DNA of 64,000 bases, from positions 806,001 to 870,000 of the forward strand of contig NZ_FQWB01000001.1 in the NCBI RefSeq assembly GCF_900129545.1, in the 5' to 3' direction. Shown here piece by piece: positions 27,626 to 38,800 of the stretch. The translations under genes and the position numbers were made by a program. Within the stretch, counting starts at the first letter, position 1. The number at the start of each line of letters is the position of its first letter. This stretch comes from Flavobacterium fluvii (lineage in GTDB: Bacteria > Bacteroidota > Bacteroidia > Flavobacteriales > Flavobacteriaceae). The notes under the pieces were generated by a model that saw only the letters and a program-made list of their open reading frames with translations, did no database searches and had not been told where the DNA came from.

Positions 27626-30600
27626 ATGAATAAAACCTACTTAAGCTCAGTAAAAAATACCGCATTGTCAATACAACCATCAAAAGCAATTCGTTTGCTG
27701 TTGATGGTTTTGTTTGTTGGTTTGTTTGGTATTGGGAATGCAAATGCAGCAACTAGAACCGTATCGGTTAATGGAGACTGGAATAATACTGCAACTTGGG
27801 GAGGTAGTTCTGTTCCAACAATTTCTGATGATGTTGTGATCCCAAATGGAAAAACAGTAACTGTAACAGCGGATGCTCTTGTTAAAAGTATTATTGTCAA
27901 TAATGGGGGGACGCTTAATGTTAATTCTCCAGCCGTTCTAACTGTTGGGACTATCGGTACTTCTGCTACTACACAAGTGGTTGATTTTCAAAACGGATCT
28001 TATGTCAATGTTTATACTGGAGCATCGATGATAGTATATGGTTTGTTGAATAACAGTAATAATAGTGATAATGTCAAGTTTGACGGAACGGTAAGTGTAG
28101 ATGGTAATATTACCGTTGGAAATGGTTCTATAATAGGAGGTTTGGGCAGTTTGTCTTCAACCGGGAGTGTTACGGGAGCAGGTACAATTTTTCAAACAGG
28201 TAATGATTGTTCTAGTGGAAATGGATGTAATTATGGATGTTCAGCCAATACTATTTCAGTAAATCAGACTATTTGTTCCGGAAGTACTGCAACTCTCACG
28301 GGGAATTCCGGTACTGGCTATTCTTATCAATGGCAATCCAGTACAACTTCTTCATCATCTGGATTTAGTAATATTTCAGGAGCAACTTCAAGTAGTTATA
28401 CCTCTTCATCGTTGGCAACAACTACCTATTATAGACGTATCGTGAGTGTATCAGGTTGCTCAACTTCTAATTCAAATGTAATTAAGGTGACTATAAACCC
28501 AGTAAATACTGTAGGTACAGCTTCGTCATCCCCTACTCCTTGTATTAACACAATAATGACCAGTATTACCCATGCAACCACAAATGCAACAGGAATAGGA
28601 ATTCCAACAGGTTTGCCAACAGGGGTTACAGCTGCTTGGGCATCAAATACAATTACCATTGGCGGAACACCCACACAACCAGGAACATTTAATTACAGCA
28701 TTCCATTAACGGGAGGTTGTGGAACAGTAAACGCTACAGGGACAATCACGGTCAATCCGAATTTAGCGTCTGTTTCTTTAACCATTAGTGGTTCTTCAAC
28801 GGTTTGTTTGGTAAGTTCAGGAACATCATTAAGCGTTGCTGAAACAGCTGGCGCAACAATTGCGAGTCGCCAATGGGGAACTCGTTCTGTTTCAGGAGAG
28901 ACAATAACCCCAATTGGAGGTGCAACAACTTCTGCATTTACAGTTGGAACAGGACTAACAGCTGGAACCTGGATTGTAGTTTGTACCTCGACCTCTTCTT
29001 GCGGAGTCTCGGTGGTTTCCAATGAGATAACCGTTACAGTTAATGCACCACCAGCTAACCCTGGCCCCATTACAGGTTCTACAACTCAATGTGCGGGAAA
29101 CACATCGCAGGTTTACAGCGTTGCGCCTGTTGCCGGTGCGATTAGCTTTGATTGGTATATACCTGCAGATTGGACTATAACAAGCGGGGCGGGAACCAAC
29201 TCCATAACTGTGACTGTAGGGTCAAATTCTGGCAATATCAATGTAAATGCAATTAATACATGTGGAACTGGGTATGGTCCTTATATATATGTAGCAGTGG
29301 CAGCACCAACCGTGGCAGGGATAGTAACACCAGCAAACACGAATGTATGTTCAAATTCTAATAGTACCAATCTTTCTTTGAGTGGTTATACTGGAAGTAT
29401 TGTAAGATGGGAATCATCAACAGACGACTTTGCTACAGCTGGAATTCCAATTGCTCATACGGGAACGCCTTATACTGCAAGTGGTCTTACCACAGACACT
29501 TACTATCGTGCCGTTGTACAAAGTGGGACTTGTAATGTATTGTATTCCAATTCTGTTAAAATTACGGTAACTCCTGCAATGTCTGCTCTTGGAGGAATTT
29601 CTGTTAATGGTAGTGCTCCGTATCCTATTTCTGGGGCAGGAATATCACATTGTGCCTCGACTACAACGGTATTTAGCATCGCTTCAGTTGCAAATGCAAC
29701 TAGTTATACTTGGGTAATTCCAACAGGATGGACAAATGTTACGGGGCAAGGAACAACAACGCTAACAGCTACTACAGGTAATAATTCGCAAAGTGCAAAT
29801 ATTGAGGTGTATGCTGAAAATCCTGTATGTGGAAAAACAAATAGTAGTTATTTGTATTTGTATTTAGTTCCATCTACAGCACCTGTACTTGCACTAACAC
29901 AGCCCACTTGCGCAGTTTCAACAGGCACCATAACAGTGACATCTCCAGCTCCAGTTTTAGGAATCACCTATACATTGGTTGGAACAAATCCGGTGGTGAC
30001 AGCTGTGACGAATGATACTGGAGTTTTTTCCGGACTGTCTGTTGGAAGTTATGATGTAACCGTAAATAATGGTACTTATATATCGGCTATACCAAAAGTA
30101 GTGTTGCCCTTTACGGCATGTGCTTCGAATACAAGTAGTGCAACAATAAGTTCATTGGTTACCAATACTTGGACGGCTGGAGCATGGAACAATGGCACGC
30201 CAACCATTGATCAAAATTTAGTGTTTAGCGAAGGATTTTCTTCAACTGCCGATGTCACTGGGTGTAGCTGTACGGTTACCAATGGTAATGTTGCTATTAA
30301 TACTGGACATAACTTAAAAATCACCAATTGGGTGAATGTAAATGGAGGTTCCTTAACCTTTGCAAATGGTGCTAGTTTAGTGCAAATAAACAATGTTCCA
30401 AATTCAGGAAACATAAATTATGTTAGAACAACCAACACAGCTGTTCTTAGCACAGATTACACCTATTGGTCGTCTCCAGTTTCACCACAAACTATAGGTG
30501 GTTTTTCTCCAAAAACACAAGAAGGCATGATGTATTCTTATGATTCGAGCATTGATGATTGGAAGCAAGAATATTTGTCAACTTCGATGGCTGCAGGTGC

Positions 30601-31870
30601 AGGTTATATTGTTCGTGGACCAGAACCGGTATCACCACCACCACCACCTTCCACATATACTGCAATCTTTGTGGGTGTTCCACATAACGGGGATTATTCT
30701 ATTCCGGCAATTGCTGATAGATCGTATCTTGTGGGGAATCCCTATCCTTCGGCTTTGGATGCAGACCAGTTTTTGGTTGCCAATGCCGGTGTTTTGAATG
30801 GGACTTTGTATTTCTGGACGCATAATACACCAATTGGAACCAATGTGTCAAATCCAGGTTCAGGGGTTTATGCCTATTCAAGTGATGATTATGCAACTTA
30901 CAATGCGACAGGAGGAGTTGGTGCTGCGCCACCAGATTTAGACCCTTTAACAGGTCTGCCTTACCCAGGTCAGGCTCCCAGTGGTGGCTCCGTGCCAAAT
31001 GGAAAAATAGGTGCAGGACAGGGATTTTTTGCGTCAACAAAAACAAGTATATCTGGCAGTTCAATTGTTTATACCAACAATATGAGAGTGGGTGTAGGCG
31101 GAATAACTGGAGACAACATCCAGTTTTTCAAAACCAGAAATCCCAAAGATAAAGCAACCAGCCCCATAAAGAAAAACAGGGTGTGGTTAAACTTGACCAA
31201 TACTCAAGGAGCTTTCAAGCAAACCTTGATAGGTTATATAACCGATGCAACCAATGGTTATGACAACCGTTTTGATGGAGAGAGTTATGACGGCAACGAG
31301 TTTGTTGATTTTTACAGCATCAACGACGACAAGAATTTGACCATACAAGGACGTGCCTTGCCATTTGATGAAAATGATGGAGTACCTCTGGGTCTCCGAA
31401 CAACAATTAATGGTACTTTTACAATAAGCATTGACGAAGTTGATGGTTCTTTTACCAAACAGGCCGTATTTTTGGAAGACAAGTTGACCAATACCGTTAC
31501 AGATTTAAAAAGCGGAAACTATACCTTTAACACGACTGCGGGGACTTTTAACGATCGTTTTGTTTTGCGATATACAAATAAAACTGCAAACCAAACATTA
31601 AGTGTTGACAAAACGGATACTAACGATGGAATTATCGTTCTGTATTCAAATAATTATAAAACATTAATTATCAATAATAAAGGGCAGGGTGCAATAGTAA
31701 ATTCGGTAAGCCTTTTCAATATGTCAGGTCAACAAATTAATTCTTGGGATGTCAAGGACAGCGAACAAACCAATGTCCAGATTCCAATAAAAAATATAAG
31801 TTCTGAAATTTATGTCGTGAAAGTCAAAACAACAAAAGGCGAAACCCGTAAAAAAATCATCATCAGATAA
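27626..31870 (+). CDS. Large T9SS-secreted protein, paralog 2
   Basis: 1414 residues. A long-n-region signal peptide ([20 protein letters not shown], then core [14 protein letters not shown], ending ANAA) is followed by a beta-helix/G8-like domain (about 42-200: [39 protein letters not shown]), Ig-like domains (about 210-290), PKD-like domains, and from about residue 846 the module shared with its neighbours ([69 protein letters not shown]). It ends with a T9SS sorting domain and KKIIIR. About residues 380-845 are close to residues 1750-2120 of the preceding protein, which indicates duplication. Probably surface-exposed; no catalytic residues recognised. Confidence 0.88.
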   Translation: MNKTYLSSVKNTALSIQPSKAIRLLLMVLFVGLFGIGNANAATRTVSVNGDWNNTATWGGSSVPTISDDVVIPNGKTVTVTADALVKSIIVNNGGTLNVNSPAVLTVGTIGTSATTQVVDFQNGSYVNVYTGASMIVYGLLNNSNNSDNVKFDGTVSVDGNITVGNGSIIGGLGSLSSTGSVTGAGTIFQTGNDCSSGNGCNYGCSANTISVNQTICSGSTATLTGNSGTGYSYQWQSSTTSSSSGFSNISGATSSSYTSSSLATTTYYRRIVSVSGCSTSNSNVIKVTINPVNTVGTASSSPTPCINTIMTSITHATTNATGIGIPTGLPTGVTAAWASNTITIGGTPTQPGTFNYSIPLTGGCGTVNATGTITVNPNLASVSLTISGSSTVCLVSSGTSLSVAETAGATIASRQWGTRSVSGETITPIGGATTSAFTVGTGLTAGTWIVVCTSTSSCGVSVVSNEITVTVNAPPANPGPITGSTTQCAGNTSQVYSVAPVAGAISFDWYIPADWTITSGAGTNSITVTVGSNSGNINVNAINTCGTGYGPYIYVAVAAPTVAGIVTPANTNVCSNSNSTNLSLSGYTGSIVRWESSTDDFATAGIPIAHTGTPYTASGLTTDTYYRAVVQSGTCNVLYSNSVKITVTPAMSALGGISVNGSAPYPISGAGISHCASTTTVFSIASVANATSYTWVIPTGWTNVTGQGTTTLTATTGNNSQSANIEVYAENPVCGKTNSSYLYLYLVPSTAPVLALTQPTCAVSTGTITVTSPAPVLGITYTLVGTNPVVTAVTNDTGVFSGLSVGSYDVTVNNGTYISAIPKVVLPFTACASNTSSATISSLVTNTWTAGAWNNGTPTIDQNLVFSEGFSSTADVTGCSCTVTNGNVAINTGHNLKITNWVNVNGGSLTFANGASLVQINNVPNSGNINYVRTTNTAVLSTDYTYWSSPVSPQTIGGFSPKTQEGMMYSYDSSIDDWKQEYLSTSMAAGAGYIVRGPEPVSPPPPPSTYTAIFVGVPHNGDYSIPAIADRSYLVGNPYPSALDADQFLVANAGVLNGTLYFWTHNTPIGTNVSNPGSGVYAYSSDDYATYNATGGVGAAPPDLDPLTGLPYPGQAPSGGSVPNGKIGAGQGFFASTKTSISGSSIVYTNNMRVGVGGITGDNIQFFKTRNPKDKATSPIKKNRVWLNLTNTQGAFKQTLIGYITDATNGYDNRFDGESYDGNEFVDFYSINDDKNLTIQGRALPFDENDGVPLGLRTTINGTFTISIDEVDGSFTKQAVFLEDKLTNTVTDLKSGNYTFNTTAGTFNDRFVLRYTNKTANQTLSVDKTDTNDGIIVLYSNNYKTLIINNKGQGAIVNSVSLFNMSGQQINSWDVKDSEQTNVQIPIKNISSEIYVVKVKTTKGETRKKIIIR

Positions 31871-31897
31871 AACTGATTTATAAATCGATCCAATATT

Positions 31898-31943
31898 ATA
31901 GAGTGCAGTCGAGAATCGTTATTTCATCTCGACTGCGCTCTAT
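31898..31943. terminator. 17-bp palindromic hairpin after T9SS paralog 2
   Basis: Stem 31898-31914 / 31927-31943, 17 bp with one G-T pair, loop ATCGTTATTTCA, followed by seven T on the plus strand, so a working terminator is plausible. It is the same family as 27268-27313. Confidence 0.8.
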
Positions 31944-32148
31944 TTTTTTAATAAATAGATAAATATAGGCATTGGTTAAAAATTTTCTTCTAAAAAAGTA
32001 TTTGTTTTTTTCTTCTTTCGTCTAATAATCTAAGTGGTTTTAACTGTCAATTAAGCTGTTGGGTTTTGAAAAAAAACATATTTTTTTGACTAATTTCGTG
32101 TTTTTTGTTAAAAAAACAGAATTGGATAACTGTAGAATAGTAGAATAA

Positions 32149-32178
32149 CGACAAAAAATGTACTTTGTCGGATTTTTT
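32149..32178 (+). promoter_or_regulatory. Conserved leader hairpin, copy 2
   Basis: CGACAAA (32149-32155) / TTTGTCG (32164-32170) with loop AAATGTAC, then GA and six T. It lies about 115 nt upstream of the ATG at 32294. Almost identical to copy 1. Confidence 0.6.
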
Positions 32179-32293
32179 ACATATCATGATTAATAATGAC
32201 TAGTTTCGCGCCTTGAAAAACTGTATTTGCCCGCCCCATCGAGATGTAAATATAGAATTCAGCCTCCAATTTAAAAAGGTACAATACAAAATT

Positions 32294-35200
32294 ATGAATA
32301 AATCCTACTTAAGTTCAGTTAGAAATACTATGTTATCATCAAAACCATCAATCGCAACTCAGGTGCTTTTGATGGTTTTGTTTGTTTGTTGTGGAAAATC
32401 AATAGGACAAACTACACAGGGAGCTGCATATATTTGGTCGACAACAACATCTTGGACACCTACTGGTGTTCCAACTAGTAGTGGCACTGTAACTGTCAAT
32501 CATCCACTTACACTTGATCAAGATTTAACGATTGGTACTGGGAATTACACTTTTAATCAAGATGTAACTGATCAACCAGGATTGCCTAATTATAATCTTA
32601 CAAATTCAAATGCAACTGGAAGCTTAACTATTGCTTCTGGTACAACAACTATTGGAGGTGTTACTGATATTGGAGGTAATTCAACTTTTACATTGACTGT
32701 AAAAAACGGGGCTACTTTAGTATTAGGTACTCCAGGTTCAATCTCTAATAATTTTTTAATTGGAAATAAAGCGAATATTACAATTGAACAAGGTGCAACT
32801 TTGATTATTTATGGTAATATTGTAAATAGTAATAGTTCTGGAGATTTTATTGTTAACGGATTATTGCAAGTTTATGGAGATTATAAAACCGATAATGGAA
32901 ATATCGATATAAACGGAACAACAGGGCAATTTTACACTACTGGCGCAATGCAAACGCAAGGTTCTTCATCAACTATTTATGGTTCTGGAAATGAGTGTAC
33001 TTCTAATTGCTCAGGTACATCATTGGGTTGTGGGTCAGGTGGAAATTCTTATACTGCAACAATTCTTCCACTGAGTCAAACTGTTTGCTCTGGGGGTGCG
33101 ATAGCTCAAATGACATTTACGACAAATGCTCCTTCATCTACATATCAATGGGAATCCAGTTTAACAGCAGGAGGAATTTATACGCCTATTTCAGGACAGA
33201 CTTCAAGTACTTATACACCTTCATCTTTAACTGTCACAACATGGTTTAGAATGAAATATACATCGAGTGCAAGTGGTTGTGGAACTAAATATTCAGCTCC
33301 TATTCCTGTTTATGTTTCAGCATCTACATATACTCAATCGACTTCGGGGCAGACTGTATGTGGAGGGACTTTTGGGCCAATATCAGTTTCCGCTTTTGGG
33401 ACGAGCTTGACATATCAGTGGTTTAGTAATACAACTGCTTCCAATTCAGGAGGAACTTCTATTTCTGGAGCAACATCAAATATCTATACTCCTTCAAATG
33501 CTATTAGTGGTACAAAATATTATTATTGTGTCATAAATAGTTCTTGCAATGTGCCTTTTACAACTGCTGTTTCTGGGGCTTTTACTGTAAATACACCAAC
33601 AACTCCCATAATAGGAACCATAACTCAACCTGATTGTGTAACATCAACTGGTAGCGTAATATTGAGTGGTCTGCCTGCTTCTGGAACAATATATAAAACA
33701 GGGACAGTAACTGCAAGTTATACAATTACAGGCACAACAATGACTATTTCAGGATTGGCAGCAGGAACTTATAACTTTTCAGTATCTAACGGAAGTTGTA
33801 GTTCCTCTATTACTGGAGATGTTGTAATCAATTCTGTCACTACCAATACTTGGACTTCATCTTGGGATAAGGGTACGCCTAATAGTAGTCAAAAGTTAGT
33901 TTTTACAGGGAATTATCCTCCAGCAACAGATCCTAATGTGGATATAAATGGCTGTTCGTGCATGGTTACAGGAGGAGCGGAAGTTACTATTAAATCTGGG
34001 AGGACCTTAACCATAACTAACGATCTTACAGTCGTTGGAGGAGGAACTTTAACTTTCGAAAATAACGCCAGTTTAGTGCAAATTAACAATGTGGCAAATA
34101 CGGGTAACATTATTTATAAACGAATAACCCCTTCTCTGATAGAAACCGATTATGCCTATTGGTCTTCACCAGTGGCAGGTCAAACTTTAAATATTTCCCC
34201 AGATTATGCTTATGGAACTTTCTATTCGTATGATTATTCTATTGACAACTGGGCAGCCGAAAGTTTATCTACAAATATGGCTGTGGGTAATGGTTATATT
34301 ATTCGAGGACAAAAATCGGATAACACGGCATACAACATTACGGGTACTTTTATAGGTGTTCCCAATAATGGAACAAAAACTATAGCCGTTGGTTCGACCG
34401 GAACATCTAATCTATTGGGTAATCCATATCCATCGGCCATAAATGCCGATACGTTTTTGGCAGTGAATAGTACAATCTTGGATGGGACGATTTATTTATG
34501 GACTCATAATACGGCCATTCAATTAGCTTCAAGCATTACCAATGGTACTGCAGGTTCGGGACTTTATGCCTATACTTCAGATGATTATGCTTCTTATAAC
34601 ACTACAGGAGGCGTTGGTGTTGGTAATTTTGCAAATGGTGTTGAAAAAACGACAAATAGACCTACTGGCAAAATTGCTGCTGGGCAAGCGTTCTTCACAA
34701 CCAGTAAAACCACGGGAGGAACAGTCACTTTTAATAATGCAATGCGTGTTTTGGGTAACAATACCCAGTTTTTCAGGACCAAAAACCCTAAAACAAAAAC
34801 AACTACCGACATCGAAAAAAATCGTGTTTGGTTGAATTTAACAAATACGGAAGGGGCTTTCAAGCAAGCTTTGGTAGGTTATATTACAGATGCAACGAAT
34901 GATTATGAGAGTCGTTTTGATGGTGAAAGTTTTGATGGCAATGAATATGTTGATTTTTACAGCATAAACGAAGACAAGAATTTGGTAATCCAAGGTCGTG
35001 CCTTGCCGTTTGATGAAAAGGATGAAGTGCCTCTGGGTTTTCGAACAGCAATTGATGGTGCTTTTACCATAAACATTGATGAAGTGGATGGATTTTTGGT
35101 TAATCAATCCGTGTTTTTGGAAGACAAGTTGACCAATACCGTTACAGATTTAAAAAGCGGAAACTATACTTTTAACACAACTGCAGGAACTTTTAATGAT

Positions 35201-35500
35201 CGTTTTGTTTTAAAGTATTCCAACAAGACTTTGGGCGTGGGCACAATAGATAAAGAGGATGGAATTGTGGTTCTTTATTCCAATAATTACAAAACTTTGA
35301 TCATCCACAACAACGGAGATTCAACAATAAATTCGGTTTCTCTTTTCAGTATGACAGGCCAGAACATTGCCGTTTGGGATGTCAAGGACAGCGAACAAAC
35401 CAATATCCAGATTCCAATAAAAAATATCAGTTCCGGTATTTATATTGTGAAAGTTAAAACAACAGATGGCGAAAGCAGTAAAAAAATCGTCATCAGATAA
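32294..35500 (+). CDS. Large T9SS-secreted protein, paralog 3
   Basis: 1068 residues from the ATG at 32294, chosen because MNKSYLSSVRNTMLSSKPS aligns with the start of paralog 2; the upstream in-frame ATG at 32213 lies in the duplicated leader. A signal peptide (core VLLMVLFVC) ends near GKSIGQ. A beta-helix-like region with GNITIE/GATLII-type strands spans about 60-230, Ig-like domains about 255-440, and the shared module about 517-1068 ([72 protein letters not shown]). It ends with the sorting domain and SSKKIVIR. Shortest of the four relatives. Confidence 0.88.
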   Translation: MNKSYLSSVRNTMLSSKPSIATQVLLMVLFVCCGKSIGQTTQGAAYIWSTTTSWTPTGVPTSSGTVTVNHPLTLDQDLTIGTGNYTFNQDVTDQPGLPNYNLTNSNATGSLTIASGTTTIGGVTDIGGNSTFTLTVKNGATLVLGTPGSISNNFLIGNKANITIEQGATLIIYGNIVNSNSSGDFIVNGLLQVYGDYKTDNGNIDINGTTGQFYTTGAMQTQGSSSTIYGSGNECTSNCSGTSLGCGSGGNSYTATILPLSQTVCSGGAIAQMTFTTNAPSSTYQWESSLTAGGIYTPISGQTSSTYTPSSLTVTTWFRMKYTSSASGCGTKYSAPIPVYVSASTYTQSTSGQTVCGGTFGPISVSAFGTSLTYQWFSNTTASNSGGTSISGATSNIYTPSNAISGTKYYYCVINSSCNVPFTTAVSGAFTVNTPTTPIIGTITQPDCVTSTGSVILSGLPASGTIYKTGTVTASYTITGTTMTISGLAAGTYNFSVSNGSCSSSITGDVVINSVTTNTWTSSWDKGTPNSSQKLVFTGNYPPATDPNVDINGCSCMVTGGAEVTIKSGRTLTITNDLTVVGGGTLTFENNASLVQINNVANTGNIIYKRITPSLIETDYAYWSSPVAGQTLNISPDYAYGTFYSYDYSIDNWAAESLSTNMAVGNGYIIRGQKSDNTAYNITGTFIGVPNNGTKTIAVGSTGTSNLLGNPYPSAINADTFLAVNSTILDGTIYLWTHNTAIQLASSITNGTAGSGLYAYTSDDYASYNTTGGVGVGNFANGVEKTTNRPTGKIAAGQAFFTTSKTTGGTVTFNNAMRVLGNNTQFFRTKNPKTKTTTDIEKNRVWLNLTNTEGAFKQALVGYITDATNDYESRFDGESFDGNEYVDFYSINEDKNLVIQGRALPFDEKDEVPLGFRTAIDGAFTINIDEVDGFLVNQSVFLEDKLTNTVTDLKSGNYTFNTTAGTFNDRFVLKYSNKTLGVGTIDKEDGIVVLYSNNYKTLIIHNNGDSTINSVSLFSMTGQNIAVWDVKDSEQTNIQIPIKNISSGIYIVKVKTTDGESSKKIVIR

Positions 35501-35532
35501 AAATCGGGTTTAGAAATCGTTCAATATTCGGA

Positions 35533-35568
35533 GCGCAGTCAAGATGAAATAATGATTCTCGACTGCGC
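35533..35568. terminator. Palindromic hairpin after T9SS paralog 3 (inverted copy)
   Basis: Stem 35533-35544 / 35557-35568, 12 bp with one mismatch, loop TGAAATAATGAT. The loop is the reverse complement, with one difference, of the loop of the copy at 27268-27313, so this element lies in the opposite orientation. Confidence 0.75.
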
Positions 35569-35822
35569 GCTCTATCTGTTAAAAAACAGCAGGTAAACAT
35601 GACTTGATTTTTAATGTTGAACAGGCTTCATTCAATTTAAAAGTATATTCGCTAAATCAGATTTTTGATCTGGGCAAAAGTTTTCTTTTTTATGTCCATG
35701 AAACGAATCCAATAGTTAAAATCAGGATGATAATAGTATAGATTTGGTTGTTGAATTAACAGAACAAAGCTTGTTGTACACGGCCAAGTTTAAACTCATA
35801 ATTTTATTTGGTTTCTTTCCAT

Positions 35823-35860
35823 AAAAATACCCCAAAACAGTATTTAACTTTTTTGGGGTA
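35823..35860 (-). terminator. Intrinsic terminator of the minus-strand T9SS gene
   Basis: On the minus strand TACCCCAAAA pairs with TTTTGGGGTA across a 13-nt loop and is followed by TTTTT. It lies 24 bp after the stop codon. Confidence 0.85.
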
Positions 35861-35883
35861 GTTCAAACAAGATTTTTTCAGTA

Positions 35884-38800
35884 CTAATACATAATTTTAT
35901 CGGTAACTGTAATTCCGTTTTGCAATGTTGTTTTTACCACTAGAGTTTGATGACTTGAAACTAAATTAGCTATTGAAAATTCGTTGCTGTCCACCTTGCT
36001 TTTTTGATAAATTTGTCTTCCCAACAAATCGAAAACCACAACCTTGTCAATCGTTCCAGAATAAGAATTGATTTTTATTTGTTTGTTTTTGCTCGAAACG
36101 AACACCTTGTTTGTTTGTGAATCAAAATTTTTGGTTCCCAAACTTCCATTGGTATAACGCAACACGAAACGATCGTTAAAAGTTCCTGCTGCAGATGCAA
36201 AAACGTAGGGATCTGCTTTAATGTCATAAATCACATTTAATAATTTATCTTCAAGATATATCTCTTGATTGTCAAGAAACAAGCCGTCAACATGGTCTAT
36301 GGAGAGGGTAACATTATCTGCTACTTTTGTAAAATATCCTATGGGAACAGAGTCAGAATCCGAAAATGGCAAAGCTCTACCTTGTATCGCCATTGTATCT
36401 GTTCCAAGCATACTGTATATTAATAAAGGTCTCGTGTCATCAAACAAATTACTGTCATAACCTAAATCATAAGCATTGGTTGCGTTTTCGATATAACCCA
36501 CCATTGTTTGGCTTCCTGTTGTAAGAGCACTATTGGTTATATTTAACCAGATTCTATGTCTTTCAAGATCCTTGACTTTTTTGGTATTTTGAGTTCTATA
36601 AAAATTAGTGTTGTTTTTTGTTTCTCGCATTGAATTGTTGAACTTTACATTTCCAGCAATTGCATTTTCCACAAAGAATCCTTGACCTGAAGCAATATAA
36701 CCGGTTGGGGCAATGTTGTTTCCAGTTCCAGAATTAGTATAACCTGTAGATCCAGATAAATTACACGTATAATAGTCATCCGAGCTAAAATCATTTCCTA
36801 TTATACGAGTATTGTGAGACCAAAAATAATAAGTTCCAGTCAAGGTATTTGTTGGATTTAAAAGAGCATCATATAGGTTCTCGTTGATAAAATCATCTGC
36901 ATTCAGGGCTGATGAATAGGGGTTTCCTATTAAACTTAATCCAATATCAGCTGGTGGAGTGGTAACCGCTATGGTGAATGTTCCGTTATTCGGCACTCCT
37001 ACAAATTGATGTGGTAGCACTGTTGGCACTGTTGAGGAAGTCCCTGTAGGGCATCGAATAGAATATCCTTTTCCTTTTTCGAAAACAGTGGTAGTTTCAT
37101 TTTCGTCAACATATTTATCAATTACACTATCATAAGTATTAAACCTGTCTCCATCAGTAAGTGGCGAGAAATCATATAAAGTTTGCGTGCCCGTTGTTGG
37201 TGAAGACCAAAATGTGGCATCATAAAGAAGAACAGGTGTGGTGTTCCTTTTTACAATTACATTTCCAGTATTGGCTCCTGTGTAAGTTGTTTGCAACAAA
37301 CTCGCATTATTTTCAATGGTCAATGTTGCTGGATTAACAACAGTAATGGCATCCCCAACGGATAATGTGAAACCACCTTGAAGTGTTACGGCTCCGTTTG
37401 TTATGTTTAATGTACTGGCTACATCAATATCGCTTGCCATAGTATAAACTCCTGTTGCTCCTGAAAACAAAAGTTTGAAATAATTACCATTGGTAACGGT
37501 TTGTGCAGTTCCATAATATTCAACAGTTCCTGAAGAAAAAGGCTTCCCATTTGCAGCACCCGAAAAACGAATTGTGCCATCCATCGATAGAACAGAAGTG
37601 CAAGTTAATGTTCCTGACCGCATATCTAAAATGGAATTTGGAGCTAAAACATTCAACGCATTGGTTGTTAAATTATACCCATTCATGTCAAAAACTGGAG
37701 TGCCACCATTAATGACATTCAATTGTCCACCTGTTATTATGTTGCCTGATGCAGTTTGAGTGCCGGAGGTGTTGTCTAATTCTAATGCAGGTGAACCATT
37801 ATAAGTTCCGGCTACAATGGTTTGTCCACCAGTTGCATTTGAATACGTTACGACACTGTTCCATGTTTTGCCGGCTGGAATTGGCGTGCCTGATGTATTT
37901 GCAGTTTTGATATGTCCGCTTCCGGAATTCGAAAAAGAACCTCCTCCATCCATTAAGACAAATGTTGCCATATCTAAAACAGATGCTGCATTGGCTATAT
38001 TCAAACTGTTTTTTACCGTAATTCCAATTGCAGATGAAACAATGGCGGTTATGTTTGAATTGGTTAAATTATTGAAAGTCGTTGCACTTGACCCTCCAAT
38101 TGTTTGGGTTGAAGCACCATTAAAACTTACTGTACTTGTGTTAGGAACAAAAGTCCCGTTATTGGTCCAATTTCCTCTTACGGTAAGTGTGTTTGAGCCT
38201 GAAATAGTTAGAGTTGCTCCACTTGCAATAGTAATGTTTCTACAGAGACCTCCCGAACTACCAACAACAGGTTGGTTAGTAGTAAATCCAATTGTAACAT
38301 CGGTTAGGGAGGTCGGGATACTTCCGCCACACCAATTCGTTGAAGTGTTCCAATCGGTGTTTGTAATTCCAAGCCAGGTTCCACCAATACATGAAGTTGT
38401 TACATTTAAAACACCCGTTGTGGTAGTTCCAAACCTAGTACCATTTGGATTCGTTGCAGATGAACCAGTTCCTCCATAAGATCCTAAAGCAGCTTGAAGT
38501 CCTCCGCTAAAAGTTAATGTGCCTGAACTGGATGTTGTGCCATTGAGTAATAAAGCCACAGCTGTACCACTAATTCCCAAATCTCCTGCTATAGTTGTTG
38601 CGCCAGCAAAAGTTTTATTGCCCGAACCGCTCAAAAGTAAAATTCCATAATTTTTTGCCGCGACTGTTTGTGCTGTTCCATTATAATTCACGGTACTGCT
38701 AACATCTAAAGTTGTCGTGGCAAAAGCAGGAAAACTACTTGTTCCGCTTAATTGTAAAGTTCCTGAATTTGCAACAGTTAACGTTGATCCGCCAGAAATA

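Larger units (their letters stand above)
31871..32293 (+). other. Intergenic region between T9SS paralogs 2 and 3
   Basis: 423 bp. It carries a palindromic hairpin (31898-31943), a long AT-rich stretch, then the second copy of the duplicated leader (about 32130-32293), which ends at the start codon. An open frame begins at 32213 in phase with the next gene, but its first 27 codons are leader sequence conserved with the non-coding leader of paralog 2. No gene seen. Confidence 0.7.
35501..35883. other. Convergent intergenic region between T9SS paralogs 3 and 4
   Basis: 383 bp between convergent genes. It contains the third, inverted palindromic hairpin (35533-35568) and the terminator of the minus-strand gene (35823-35860). 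The middle (about 35580-35820) is AT-rich and I see nothing definable in it. Confidence 0.7.
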
